A stretch of DNA of 64,000 bases, from contig JAGRDY010000008.1 of the NCBI GenBank assembly GCA_020446815.1, forward strand, positions 124,001 through 188,000, in the 5' to 3' direction. Source of the DNA: Paracoccaceae bacterium (GTDB lineage Bacteria > Pseudomonadota > Alphaproteobacteria > Rhodobacterales > Rhodobacteraceae). Position 1 is the stretch's first letter; each line of letters starts with the position of its first letter. The translations under genes and the position numbers were made by a program. Shown here piece by piece: positions 8,310 through 17,028 of this stretch. The notes beneath the pieces are model-generated. The model made no database searches, was not told where the DNA came from, and worked only from the letters and a program-made list of their open reading frames with translations.

Positions 8310-9064
8310 CCAGGCCCGCGAACACACTTGCCAGGAGACTCGCCCAGTTTCAGGTCGCCCTGATGCTTCTGACACGGATCCCCGCCGGACGAATCAAGGG
8401 CGACGCCCCCGCCATGGGCTCTACCACCTGGGCCTGGCCCCTGGTCGGCCTGGTCGTCGGCTCTCTCACGGCCTTTGCCTTCGGGATCGCCATTTCGGCC
8501 GGGCTTCCGCCTGTGATGGCCGCCATCCTGGCGCTTGCCGCCGGAATCCTGATCACGGGCGGGATGCACGAAGACGGTCTTGCCGATCTTGCCGATGGCT
8601 TCGGCGGCGGCAGGACCCGCGACCAGAAGCTCGCGATCATGCGCGACAGCGCAATCGGCAGTTACGGCACCATGGCCCTGATCTTAAATGTCGCAATACG
8701 GGCCACAGCGATCGCCAGCCACCCTGACCCTGCCTGGGCCCTGATCGGCCTTGCCGCCGCAAGCCGGGCGACCCTGCCCATCGCGCTGGCGCTGATGCCC
8801 GCCGCGCGCGCCGATGGGTTGGGTCGCGCCGCAACCGGGGTCGCGATGCCCCCGGCCCTGTTCGCCGCCGTTTTCGGCTTTTTCTGCCTAATGCCTTTGG
8901 GTCTTGGCACGGCACTGATTGCCGGGTTGACGATTGCCTTCGCCGCCACTTGCCTTTCCGCGCTCGCCCTGCGTCAGATTGGCGGCCAGACCGGCGATGT
9001 CATGGGTGCCATGCAACAAACCGGCGAAGTCGCTGGATGGGTCGCGCTCGTCGCCTGCGTCTGA
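8306..9064 (+). CDS. cobS: Adenosylcobinamide-GDP ribazoletransferase (cobalamin synthase)
   Basis: CobS (CobV) joins adenosylcobinamide-GDP to alpha-ribazole to complete the coenzyme. The protein is 252 residues with about seven hydrophobic segments. It carries the acidic family motif GGMHEDGLADLADGFGGG near residue 88-105, expected to bind magnesium. The start overlaps the cobT stop (ATGA). It ends the cobUTS run; the next 227 bases hold a dispersed repeat copy rather than another cob gene. Confidence 0.94.
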   Translation: MTRPANTLARRLAQFQVALMLLTRIPAGRIKGDAPAMGSTTWAWPLVGLVVGSLTAFAFGIAISAGLPPVMAAILALAAGILITGGMHEDGLADLADGFGGGRTRDQKLAIMRDSAIGSYGTMALILNVAIRATAIASHPDPAWALIGLAAASRATLPIALALMPAARADGLGRAATGVAMPPALFAAVFGFFCLMPLGLGTALIAGLTIAFAATCLSALALRQIGGQTGDVMGAMQQTGEVAGWVALVACV

Positions 9065-9099
9065 TCTTGCCCCGTCGCTTCGGCTGCGGACCTAGCCTA

Positions 9100-9191
9100 T
9101 CGGGAAAGCCCCGAATTGCCACAACCCTGCCACGCCTCAGGTGATATCGGGCTTTTGGCGAAGCTTCATGGATCAGCATTTTCGTGACGCG
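9100..9191 (+). repeat. Dispersed intergenic repeat, copy B
   Basis: This stretch aligns without gaps, at roughly three-quarters identity over about 92 bases, to the reverse complement of the region after the penicillin-binding protein gene (16262-16352). Shared blocks include CCCCGAAT, CCTGCCACGCCT, TTTGGCGA and CATGGA/GATGGA. The left part can form a small hairpin (TCGGG with CCCGA). It lies downstream of cobS and upstream of smpB, and does not look coding. Confidence 0.6.
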
Positions 9192-9291
9192 ACCCAGCTT
9201 TGCCGTCGCGACCGCGACCCCCCGCAGCAGCGGGGCCAAGGCCCGATCCCGTCTGGACTCCGGCAAGCCGCTCGCCTATCTCACCCCCATC

Positions 9292-9762
9292 ATGGCCGAC
9301 AAATCAAACCCCAATTACAAGGTTATTGCCGAAAACCGCCGCGCGCGGTTCGACTATTTCATCGAAAGCGATCTGGAAGCCGGCATCATCCTGACCGGCT
9401 CCGAGGTGAAATCTCTGCGTGTCGGCCAATCCAACATCGCCGACAGTTACGCCTCTGTCGAGGGCGGCGAATTATGGCTGATCAACAGCTATATCGCCCC
9501 TTACAAGCAGGCCGGGGTCTTTGGCCATGAAGAGCGCGCCCGGCGCAAGCTTCTGGTGTCGCGCAAGGAATTGTCGCGCTTATGGCAGGCCATCGGGCGC
9601 GAAGGCATGACGCTCGTCCCGCTGGTGATGTATTTCAACCATCGAGGCAGGGTAAAGCTGAAGATCGGCATCGGCAAAGGCAAGAAAATTGCCGACAAAC
9701 GCGCCAGCGAAGCCAAGCGTGACTGGGGCCGACAAAAGCAGCGACTGCTCAAGCACGGGTGA
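9292..9762 (+). CDS. smpB: SsrA (tmRNA)-binding protein
   Basis: SmpB binds tmRNA and is needed for rescue of stalled ribosomes. From ATG 9292 the protein is 156 residues, the usual length, and begins with [25 protein letters not shown], the basic segment [12 protein letters not shown] and the lysine/arginine-rich tail [15 protein letters not shown] follow. The reading frame remains open further upstream, but that part overlaps the repeat region and lacks homology. No tmRNA gene was recognised in the window. Confidence 0.95.
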   Translation: MADKSNPNYKVIAENRRARFDYFIESDLEAGIILTGSEVKSLRVGQSNIADSYASVEGGELWLINSYIAPYKQAGVFGHEERARRKLLVSRKELSRLWQAIGREGMTLVPLVMYFNHRGRVKLKIGIGKGKKIADKRASEAKRDWGRQKQRLLKHG

Positions 9763-10032
9763 AATCCTGGGAACAATTGCATTTTTTGCCTTATTGCCAG
9801 CAACTTGCAACCACATGATGCTTTGCGATGCGTATAGGCCAGCAACGAACGCGCGCCGTGTGGGTACTGGATTGTCCCGACAGGAAGGAATGCGCGTGAC
9901 GGACAAAACGGATCATCAGCCTCGTTTCGGGCGCCGCGGACGGAAAAATCGTAGGTACGCTCTTAAAAAATCTTGGCCTTGCGTCGCCCCGTCGGTGACG
10001 GATAATCAGTGCCATCCCATGGGAGGCTCAGG
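9763..10032. other. 270-base intergenic region, no convincing gene
   Basis: Between smpB and the sulfurtransferase there is no recognisable gene. A short basic frame from about 9890 has an AGGAAGGA ribosome site directly in front, but it runs through the sulfurtransferase start in another frame and resembles nothing known. CCGTC-GGT-GACGG near 9991-10003 can form a small hairpin close to the downstream ribosome site. Confidence 0.4.
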
Positions 10033-10884
10033 ATGGCACAGGACGACCCAAAGACGCTGGTTTCCACCGATTGGCTCGCAGTGCATCTGAAGAACCCTGA
10101 CCTGCGTATCCTCGATGCTTCGTGGTACCTTCCCGAAACAGGGCGCGATGCACGGGCCGAATACGCCAGGGCGCATATCCCCGGCGCGCGGTTTTTCGAT
10201 ATTGACGAGATTTCCGACCATCGTTCGGCGTTGCCCCATATGGCCGCCCCGCCAGAAAAATTCATCAGCCGGCTGCGCGCGATGGGGGTCGGCGACGGCC
10301 ATCAGGTGGTTGTCTATGATGGTGCGGGGCTTTTTTCGGCCGCCCGTGTGTGGTGGAATTTCAGGCTCATGGGCAAGACGGATATTGCCGTCCTCGACGG
10401 CGGCATGCCGAAATGGCTGGCCGAAGGGCGGGCCACCGAAGACATGCCCCCAATGATGCGCGACCGCCACATGACGGTTCAGCGACAGGCCCATCTGATC
10501 AAGGATGTGACCCAGGTTGCCGCCGCCTCGAAGCTTGGCGATCACGAAATCATCGACGCCCGCAGCGCCGAGCGTTTCGCGGGATCGGCCCCGGAACCGC
10601 GCGAAGGCTTGCGTGCAGGCCATATCCCCAACTCTAGGAATGTGCCGTTTCAGACGGTTCTCAACCCCGACAACACCATGAAATCGCCCGCCGAGCTTTC
10701 CAAGGTCTTTGCTGCCGCCGGTGTTGATATGACCAAGCCTGCCATCACGACCTGCGGGTCGGGAGTGACGGCCGCGGTCCTTAGCCTCGCACTCGAACGG
10801 ATCGGCAAACGCGACCACGCGCTTTACGACGGGTCATGGTCGGAATGGGGCATGTATGGCGATCTGAAGGCCGTGAAGGGATAA
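10033..10884 (+). CDS. sseA: 3-mercaptopyruvate/thiosulfate sulfurtransferase, two rhodanese domains
   Basis: Two rhodanese domains span the 283-residue protein: an inactive amino-terminal one (residues about 10-125, with LRILDASW and AHIPGARFFDID) and a catalytic carboxy-terminal one. The active loop CGSGVTA begins at Cys241; this loop form is typical of mercaptopyruvate sulfurtransferases rather than thiosulfate rhodaneses. ATG 10033 has GGAGG six bases upstream, so the GTG at 10009 was not used. The aromatic aminotransferase gene follows after 13 bases and is probably co-transcribed, linking cysteine-derived and aromatic keto-acid metabolism. Confidence 0.92.
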   Translation: MAQDDPKTLVSTDWLAVHLKNPDLRILDASWYLPETGRDARAEYARAHIPGARFFDIDEISDHRSALPHMAAPPEKFISRLRAMGVGDGHQVVVYDGAGLFSAARVWWNFRLMGKTDIAVLDGGMPKWLAEGRATEDMPPMMRDRHMTVQRQAHLIKDVTQVAAASKLGDHEIIDARSAERFAGSAPEPREGLRAGHIPNSRNVPFQTVLNPDNTMKSPAELSKVFAAAGVDMTKPAITTCGSGVTAAVLSLALERIGKRDHALYDGSWSEWGMYGDLKAVKG

Positions 10885-10897
10885 AGGAAACCTAGCA

Positions 10898-12079
10898 ATG
10901 TTCACCAATCTCGCACCGCAACCGGCGGATAAGATTCTGCAACTGGTCGGCATGTTCAGGGCCGACCCGCGCAGCGACAAGATCGACCTCGGGGTCGGAG
11001 TCTACAAGGACGCAACCGGCCTCACGCCTGTCATGCGCGCCGTAAAGGCGGCCGAAAAATCGCTATGGGAGGCAGAGACCACAAAGTCCTATACCAGCCT
11101 TGCCGGGGAACCGGCCTTTCAGGCCGCGATGGCAGCGCTGATTCTCGGCGATGCGGTGGCCAGCGACCGGATCGCCGCCGCTGCGACGCCCGGTGGCACC
11201 GGCGCCATTCGACAAGCGCTCGATCTGGTGCGGATGGCCACACCCTCTGCCACCGTCTGGGTTTCCGACCCGACCTGGCCCAATCACCTGTCCATCCTGA
11301 AATATCTCGGTATCAAGACCCGGCTTTACCGCTATTTCGACGCGGAAAGCTGTGGCGTGGATTTTCGCGGCTTGATGGCCGATCTGGCGGGGGCCCAGGC
11401 CGGGGATGTGGTACTGTTGCACGGCTGTTGCCACAACCCTACCGGTGCCAATCTGACCCTTCCGGAATGGACGGAAGTGGCAAGGTTGCTGGAAAAATCC
11501 GGCGCCGTGCCGCTGATCGACATCGCCTATCAGGGCTTTGGGGACGGGCTTGAGCCGGACGCCGCCGGCACCCGCCTGATCGCATCGCGACTGCCCGAGG
11601 TCTTGATCGCCGCTTCCTGTTCCAAGAATTTCGGCATTTACCGGGAACGAACCGGAATTCTGATCGGCCTGTCCGAACCGTCTGCCCGGCAGCTGACCCA
11701 GGACACGCTGGCTTTCCTGAACCGGCAGAACTTTTCCTTTCCGCCCGATCACGGTGCGCGCCTGGTAACAATGATCCTGAGCGATCCGGCCCTGAGCGCC
11801 GACTGGCGGGCTGAACTGGAAGATGTACGCCTTGGCATGCTGGCCCTGCGCCAGCAACTGGCCGATGAGCTGCGCCGGGTTTCGGGTTCGGACCGCTTCG
11901 GCTTCCTCGCCCAGCATCGCGGCATGTTTTCCCGCCTGGGGGCGACCCCGGAGCAGGTCGAAAGCCTTCGTACCAGGCATGGCATCTACATGGTGGGCGA
12001 CAGCCGCATCAACATCGCCGGGCTCAACGCCACGACCGTGCCCATCCTCGCCCGCGCCATCGTCGATACCGGCATCTGA
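10898..12079 (+). CDS. tyrB: Aromatic amino acid / aspartate aminotransferase (class I)
   Basis: A 393-residue fold-type I aminotransferase of the TyrB/AspC subgroup. Family markers include DKIDLGVGVYKD near the start, HNPTGANL in the middle, the PLP lysine in SCSKNFGIYRERTG (about Lys243) and the carboxylate-binding arginine in DSRINIAGL near the end. It has an AAAGGAAAC ribosome site. Substrate choice between aspartate and aromatic amino acids cannot be decided from sequence alone. It follows the sulfurtransferase and ends about 45 bases before repeat copy C, converging on amtB. Confidence 0.9.
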   Translation: MFTNLAPQPADKILQLVGMFRADPRSDKIDLGVGVYKDATGLTPVMRAVKAAEKSLWEAETTKSYTSLAGEPAFQAAMAALILGDAVASDRIAAAATPGGTGAIRQALDLVRMATPSATVWVSDPTWPNHLSILKYLGIKTRLYRYFDAESCGVDFRGLMADLAGAQAGDVVLLHGCCHNPTGANLTLPEWTEVARLLEKSGAVPLIDIAYQGFGDGLEPDAAGTRLIASRLPEVLIAASCSKNFGIYRERTGILIGLSEPSARQLTQDTLAFLNRQNFSFPPDHGARLVTMILSDPALSADWRAELEDVRLGMLALRQQLADELRRVSGSDRFGFLAQHRGMFSRLGATPEQVESLRTRHGIYMVGDSRINIAGLNATTVPILARAIVDTGI

Positions 12080-12124
12080 ACACAAGAAACGAAACACTGG
12101 CAGTGCCGCACCCCTACGGGCGAT

Positions 12125-12186
12125 CCCGGCGCTCTCGGGTGATTGGCGATACTTGCTGGTGCAGGCAATTCGCGAAACGCTTCATC
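12125..12186 (+). repeat. Dispersed intergenic repeat, copy C (partial)
   Basis: About 60 bases match the minus strand of 16262-16316 at around 80 percent with one gap. They share CGGCGCTCTC, TTGGCGATACTTG, CAGGCAATT and CGCGA. Only the right half of the repeat is present. It fills the gap between the convergent aminotransferase and amtB genes and reaches the last codon of amtB. Confidence 0.6.
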
Positions 12187-13531
12187 TTGAGTTGTGGTAA
12201 GCGCTTTCACCATGCGACGACAGATCGAGCCCCAGACGTTCCGCGTCGCGCTCGACACGCAAACCGATCACCATATCGACCAGCTTGAAAAGCACGGCCG
12301 ACCCGACACCGCACCAGAGTATGGTGATCAGCACGGCCTTGGCCTGAATGACCACCTGAGTCGCGATGGAAAAATCGGGGCCCCCGGTACCACCCAGCCC
12401 GGGGGCGGTCAAAACTCCGGTACCGATGGCCCCCACGATACCACCGATTCCGTGAATGCCGAAAACATCCAGGCTGTCATCATAGCCGCACCGGTTTTTC
12501 ACCGCCGACACGAAGAAATAGCAGACACCCGCCGCAAGAGCACCCAGAATGATTGCCCCGACCGGTCCGATCGATCCGGCGGCGGGTGTCACCGCCACCA
12601 GCCCGGCGATCATCCCCGAGGCGGCACCGAGAAGCGATGCCTTGCCGCGCAACAGCGCCTCCAGCCCCGCCCAGGCCAGGATCGCCCCTGCCGTCGCGGT
12701 GAATGTGTTGATCATCGCCAGTACTGCGCCGCTGTTCGCCTCCAGGTTGGAGCCGGCATTGAACCCGAACCACCCAACCCACAGGATGCCGGCGCCGACC
12801 AGCGTCAGCGTCATCGAATGGGGTGCCATCATGTCACGGCCAAATCCGACCCGCGGGCCGATCATCAGCGCACCGATCAATGCGGCCACACCGGCGTTGA
12901 TGTGAACGACCGTTCCGCCGGCGAAATCCAGCGCACCCATTTTGAATATCAACCCCGATCCATCCCAGGCCATATGCGCCACCGGAAAATAGACCAGGGT
13001 GACCCATAGGGCAGAAAACAGCACGACCGCCGCAAACCGGATCCGTTCGGCGAATGCACCGACGATCAGGGCAGGGGTTATGGCCGCGAAGGTCATTTGA
13101 AATGCGATGAACAGGTATTCGGGGATCGCCACGCCCTCGGTGAAGGTGGCCGTCGTGCTGTCGCTTGTGACGCCGGAAAGAAACACCTTTCCCAGCCCGC
13201 CCCAGAACGGCCCGGTGCCGCCGCCGAAGGCCACTGAATAGCCGTAGACGACCCAGATCACCATCACCAGCGCCGCGATCATCGTGCATTGCATCAATAC
13301 TGAGAGCATGTTCTTGGTGCGTACCAGCCCGCCGTAAAACAGCGCCAGACCCGGCACGATCATGAAGAGGACGAGCACGGTCGCGATCATCATGAAGGCC
13401 ACATCGCCCTTGTCCATCGCCTCGGCCGCGCCGCCCTGCGCCAGGGCGGGCGCCACGCCGGTTCCCGCAAACAGGCCGGCACTTGCCGAAATTCTCTTGT
13501 TCGATTTTCTCTGAAACCGCCTCTGTTTCAT
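12182..13531 (-). CDS. amtB: Ammonium transporter
   Basis: AmtB conducts ammonium across the inner membrane as a trimer. The 449-residue protein has a basic, cleavable-looking signal segment (to about residue 34) and eleven membrane segments. It keeps LFYGGLVRTKN, the first pore histidine region (VAHMAWDGSG) and the twin-histidine region DVFGIHGIGG. The start ATG has GGAGG seven bases upstream and overlaps the stop of the glnK remnant. Normally GlnK blocks AmtB when nitrogen is plentiful; here the adjacent glnK is broken, so control must come from another PII or be lost. Confidence 0.95.
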   Translation of the reverse strand: MKQRRFQRKSNKRISASAGLFAGTGVAPALAQGGAAEAMDKGDVAFMMIATVLVLFMIVPGLALFYGGLVRTKNMLSVLMQCTMIAALVMVIWVVYGYSVAFGGGTGPFWGGLGKVFLSGVTSDSTTATFTEGVAIPEYLFIAFQMTFAAITPALIVGAFAERIRFAAVVLFSALWVTLVYFPVAHMAWDGSGLIFKMGALDFAGGTVVHINAGVAALIGALMIGPRVGFGRDMMAPHSMTLTLVGAGILWVGWFGFNAGSNLEANSGAVLAMINTFTATAGAILAWAGLEALLRGKASLLGAASGMIAGLVAVTPAAGSIGPVGAIILGALAAGVCYFFVSAVKNRCGYDDSLDVFGIHGIGGIVGAIGTGVLTAPGLGGTGGPDFSIATQVVIQAKAVLITILWCGVGSAVLFKLVDMVIGLRVERDAERLGLDLSSHGESAYHNSR

Positions 13532-13811
13532 GGCGCGCCCTCCCCGGCCGCGCCGATGCCCGGCCGTATCGCATCCTCGAGCTCGAACCAGGAAGCCTTG
13601 CCGCTGCCGCTCTGGCCGGCCTTCATCACCCGGTAAAGGGTGCCGGCCGCCATCGCGACATATCCGGCGCCGCGACAAATCACGACATGGCCCGATAGAC
13701 GGCCGCGACCTTTGCTCCGGTCTCTGTCCCTCTGCCAGCACCTGGCATCGTCAGCGCGGCGCGCCGTTCGGTGACTTTGTGCGTCTCTATCGCCGCGGTG
13801 ATGAATTTCAT
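13528..13811 (-). pseudogene. glnK: glnK (PII signal protein) remnant, frameshifted and shortened
   Basis: From a good ribosome site (AGGGAG) the frame starts MKFITAAIETHKVTERRAAL, like a PII amino terminus, then runs to a stop after 43 codons. In the next frame the T-loop region continues as KGRGRLSGHVV-CRGAGYV, matching PII KGFGRQKGH-YRGAEYV. It ends GSGKASWFELEDAIRP, matching the PII end GDGKIFV-LEQAIRI. One base of frameshift near 13707 separates the parts. About 19 codons are missing compared with the usual 112, probably after the T-loop. The TGA overlaps the amtB start as in an intact glnK-amtB operon. A sequencing error could explain the frameshift but not the missing segment or the degenerate residues. 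Confidence 0.72.
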
Positions 13812-13943
13812 GTGTTGCTCCCTGACTGCCGGGCAGGCCCGAAATTGAACATTCTTGGCAGCAATTCACGCGCTGCGGCGCAGCAACTCAATGGCTGAAG
13901 GCATTCCGGCGGGTCGCGAGACAGAAAACAGACACTTCATTTG

Positions 13944-13978
13944 CACCTTTTTCAGGCAATGCTGAATTGTTGGGCAAA
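13944..13978 (-). promoter_or_regulatory. Two tandem TGC-N11-GCA motifs, possible NtrC sites
   Basis: TGCACC-N5-CAGGCA at 13944-13960 and TGC-N11-GCA at 13962-13978 stand in tandem about 130-165 bases upstream of the glnK remnant start. The enterobacterial NtrC consensus is TGCACC-N5-GGTGCA; here the left half-site of the first copy is exact and the right half is imperfect. Position in front of glnK-amtB makes NtrC control plausible. No clear sigma-54 promoter was seen. Confidence 0.4.
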
Positions 13979-14072
13979 AGCTGAATCGAATCGTGATGCT
14001 GCGCATCTCCACATTTCCGGCGCGGCCCTGTAAGGTTTCGCCAACAAAGGCTGGCAGCAGGTTCAAACAGGC

Positions 14073-16265
14073 ATGAGCAGAAAAAATGGTAAAAAGCCGC
14101 CGCTGGTGGCGGAACGGCGGTTTTTCAAGAATGCCGCCAGCAAGCCGCGACCGGCCGCCAAGACAAGACACACCGTCAAACGCGGAACGAACCGGCGCCC
14201 TGCGCCAAGGGCAATTTGGCCGGTTCGCTTGATCGCCGGCCTGGTTCGCTTCGCGACGCGCGTGATCTGGGGTATCGGGTGGCGCCTGGGTGCCGGCGGC
14301 GCTTTGGTATTGGCCCTCGCCAGCCTGTATTTCTATGCCCAGCTTCCGCCACTGGAAAAACTCGTCGATGCACGCACCCGCGGGTCGGTTACGCTGCTTG
14401 ACCGCAACGGTCAGGTCTTTGCCTGGCGGGGCGAAACTTTCGGCGGGCGGATCACCTCCGATACGGTTTCACCCTTTCTCAAGAACGCCGTCATCGCGAC
14501 CGAGGACAAAAGGTTTTACCGCCATCTGGGCATAAGCCCGCGTGGCATCGCCTCGGCCATCAGGATCAATATGCGCGAAGGCCGCGGCCCGCTGGACGGT
14601 AATGGCGGCTCCACGATCACCCAGCAGGTTTCCAAGCTCATCTGCCTGGGCGTCGAATATGACCCGCAGAAATGGGCGAACGAGGCCGATTACGAACGCG
14701 ATTGCCGTACCGGCGGCGTCTGGCGCAAGATCAAGGAAGTGCCGTTTTCCTTTGCTCTCGAGGCGAAATACGGCAAGGCCGGAATCCTGTCGCTATATCT
14801 GAACCGTGCTTATCTTGGCGCAGGCGCGCGCGGGTTCGAGGCCGCCAGTCAGCGTTATTTCGGCAAGTCGGCCAACGAGGTCAATCCAGCCGAAGCCGCG
14901 ATGTTGGCGGGCCTGCTCAAGGCGCCATCCAAATATGCGCCCACGGCCGACATTCAACGCGCGCAAGACCGCGCTGCCGTCGTCCTCGGGCTGATGTATG
15001 AACAGGATTATCTGACCAGAGCCCAATACGAGGATGCGGTCGCCCATCCGGCCCAATTGTCCGAGGCGGCAGAGGCGCGTGCGGGGGGGTATTTCGCCGA
15101 TTGGGTCATGGAAAGCGGCCCGGCCTTTCTGACCAGTGACACGACCGAAGATGTCATCATCCGTACGACGCTTGATCAGAACATGCAAAAGGCGGCCGAG
15201 GACGCGCTGGCCCGTGTTTTCGACCAAAAGGTCAAAGCCGGGTCGAAGGCCCAGGCGGCCATCGTCGTGATGTCGTCCGACGGGGCGGTGCGGGCCATGG
15301 TCGGCGGGCGGAAATCACAAGTCTCTGGCGCATTCAATCGCGCCACGCAGGCAAAGCGGCAAACCGGCTCGACGTTCAAGCCCTTCGTCTATGCCGCTGC
15401 GCTCGATATCGGCTACACGATGAATTCGGTTGTCGAGGACGCACCGATCACCATCAATGTTCCCGGCTCCGGCGATTGGTCGCCGAAGAATTACGGCCCC
15501 GATTACCGAGGGTTCATCACATTGACGGACGCCCTTGTACATTCGGTCAATACATCGACGGTCCGGGTGTCGCAGGCGGTGGGGCTGGACGCGGTGCGCC
15601 AGGTTGCAAGCGAGTTCGGCGTTGCCTCCGATCTGGCGGATGGGCCGGCGCTGGCGCTTGGTGTTTCCGGATCGACCCTGATCGAGATGACCGGCGCCTA
15701 CGCCGGCATCTTGAATGGCGGATCTTCGGTCAAACCCTACGGATTGATCGAGCTGCGGCTTCAGGGCGACGATACCGTCCTTATCGGTCAGGCCGGTGGC
15801 ATGGGCGAACGGGTGATTTCGGAGCAGGCAGCGCGGCAGCTTACCTATATGATGAACCAGGTCATCGAACGCGGTACCGGACGGCGGGCCAAGCTCGACG
15901 GATATCAGGCCGCCGGAAAGACCGGCACGACACAAGCCGCGCGCGACGCCTGGTTCATTGGCTTTACCGCCGATTATGTAACCGGCGTGTGGATGGGCAA
16001 TGACGACAACAGCCCGCTGGTCGGCGTCACGGGTGGCGGCCTGCCCGCCGAGGTTTGGCACGAAGTCATGACCGGGGTGGAAGCGGGCATTCCACCAACA
16101 CCCTTGCCGATGATCACACCGGAAATGATGCCCCCGCCGGTGTTTCCCGATCAAGGCACGCTCACTGACACCCCGGCAATCAACCACAAGCGGCCAAGGC
16201 GGCAAGAACCGTCGGGAAATGTCCTGTTGGATGTATTAGGCGCGATTCTGGGCAAACGACATTGA
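14073..16265 (+). CDS. Class A penicillin-binding protein (transglycosylase/transpeptidase, PBP1A-like)
   Basis: A 730-residue bifunctional peptidoglycan synthase. It has a basic cytoplasmic tail, a membrane anchor at about residues 70-90, and a GT51 glycosyltransferase domain (ATEDKRFYRHLGI, GGSTITQQVSK, EAKYGKAGILSLYLN). The transpeptidase domain has the SxxK serine in GSTFKPF (about 432), SVN in VHSVNTST, and KTGTT (about 616). It polymerises and cross-links glycan strands in the periplasm. The family name PBP1A versus PBP1C or 2D cannot be fixed by eye. It is a single-gene unit between the glnK-amtB promoter region and repeat copy A. Confidence 0.93.
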   Translation: MSRKNGKKPPLVAERRFFKNAASKPRPAAKTRHTVKRGTNRRPAPRAIWPVRLIAGLVRFATRVIWGIGWRLGAGGALVLALASLYFYAQLPPLEKLVDARTRGSVTLLDRNGQVFAWRGETFGGRITSDTVSPFLKNAVIATEDKRFYRHLGISPRGIASAIRINMREGRGPLDGNGGSTITQQVSKLICLGVEYDPQKWANEADYERDCRTGGVWRKIKEVPFSFALEAKYGKAGILSLYLNRAYLGAGARGFEAASQRYFGKSANEVNPAEAAMLAGLLKAPSKYAPTADIQRAQDRAAVVLGLMYEQDYLTRAQYEDAVAHPAQLSEAAEARAGGYFADWVMESGPAFLTSDTTEDVIIRTTLDQNMQKAAEDALARVFDQKVKAGSKAQAAIVVMSSDGAVRAMVGGRKSQVSGAFNRATQAKRQTGSTFKPFVYAAALDIGYTMNSVVEDAPITINVPGSGDWSPKNYGPDYRGFITLTDALVHSVNTSTVRVSQAVGLDAVRQVASEFGVASDLADGPALALGVSGSTLIEMTGAYAGILNGGSSVKPYGLIELRLQGDDTVLIGQAGGMGERVISEQAARQLTYMMNQVIERGTGRRAKLDGYQAAGKTGTTQAARDAWFIGFTADYVTGVWMGNDDNSPLVGVTGGGLPAEVWHEVMTGVEAGIPPTPLPMITPEMMPPPVFPDQGTLTDTPAINHKRPRRQEPSGNVLLDVLGAILGKRH

Positions 16266-16352
16266 GGCGCCTCGCGAAATTGCCTGTCCATCAAGTATCG
16301 CCAAAGGCCGGAGAGCGCCGAAGGCGTGGCAGGATTCTGGCGATTCGGGGTT
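16262..16352 (-). repeat. Dispersed intergenic repeat, copy A
   Basis: Read on the minus strand, about 92 bases match copy B (9100-9191), and its right half matches copy C (12125-12186). A perfect hairpin GGGGTT/AACCCC (16347-16352 with 16359-16364, six-base loop) sits at its outer end and might act as a terminator. It lies between the convergent penicillin-binding protein and mlaC genes. Confidence 0.6.
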
Positions 16353-16422
16353 TTGCCGAACCCCCACATGACAAGGGCCAGGGCGGTTTGCCCGAAGGCA
16401 GGCGGTTTTCACGCGGCCGGGT

Positions 16423-17028
16423 TCAGCCCATGGTCTTCAGATCGTTGGTCAGCCGCGAAATATCGCCCCTGCGCTGATCGAGCATGGCGCCTATTTCGGT
16501 CCGCTCTGCCGCCAGCATATTCACGCCTTCGATGATGATATTGAAGAACAGATCCTTGCCGGATTTGTCAAATACATGCCATCGAACCTCGAAAGGGCTT
16601 TGCCCCTTGAGAACGGCAATGGAGGTGACTTCATAAAAGCTTTTCAGCGGTCGGGCACCGGTCACTTCGATCCTGCCGCCGATGAATTCACGAAACCTGC
16701 GCCCGTATTTGCGCGAAATATAACCCTGGAAGGCTTTGACATAGGCGCTCATCTGCGCTGAGGTTGCCCGCCGCCCGGCAGGCCCGAGCGAGCTTTGCGC
16801 GATATAGCGCACATCGGCAAAGCGCACGAAAATCGCTTCGAAAGACTTGAACATCGACGCTTCGGACTGACCCGAACTGATGACGGCGTTGACCGCGGCG
16901 ACCAGTTTGTCGACCATCCTGCGCGCCTCGTCGACATTCAGCGCCATCACCGGACCGGGCAACATCAGCAACGATGCCGCGGCGGGCAGAGCGGTGATGA
17001 ACGTCCGGCGGGTTCGATTACTGGCCAT
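16423..17028 (-). CDS. mlaC: MlaC/Ttg2D family phospholipid-binding protein
   Basis: A 201-residue periplasmic lipid carrier. The start carries a Tat-like signal (NRTRRTFITALPAAASLL) with a cleavage region after PVMA. The mature part has the MlaC pattern: AYVKAFQGYISRKYGRRF in the middle and WHVFDKSGKDLFFNIIIEGVNM near the end. MlaC shuttles phospholipids between the outer-membrane MlaA and the inner-membrane MlaFEDB complex. It overlaps mlaA by 11 bases and has a GAGGA site, so the pair is one unit. The ABC part of the Mla system is not in the window. Confidence 0.88.
   Translation of the reverse strand: MASNRTRRTFITALPAAASLLMLPGPVMALNVDEARRMVDKLVAAVNAVISSGQSEASMFKSFEAIFVRFADVRYIAQSSLGPAGRRATSAQMSAYVKAFQGYISRKYGRRFREFIGGRIEVTGARPLKSFYEVTSIAVLKGQSPFEVRWHVFDKSGKDLFFNIIIEGVNMLAAERTEIGAMLDQRRGDISRLTNDLKTMG

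Noticed and set aside
9890-10090. Short basic plus-strand frame before the sulfurtransferase
   Set aside because: It overlaps the sulfurtransferase start in another frame and resembles nothing known, although AGGAAGGA precedes it.
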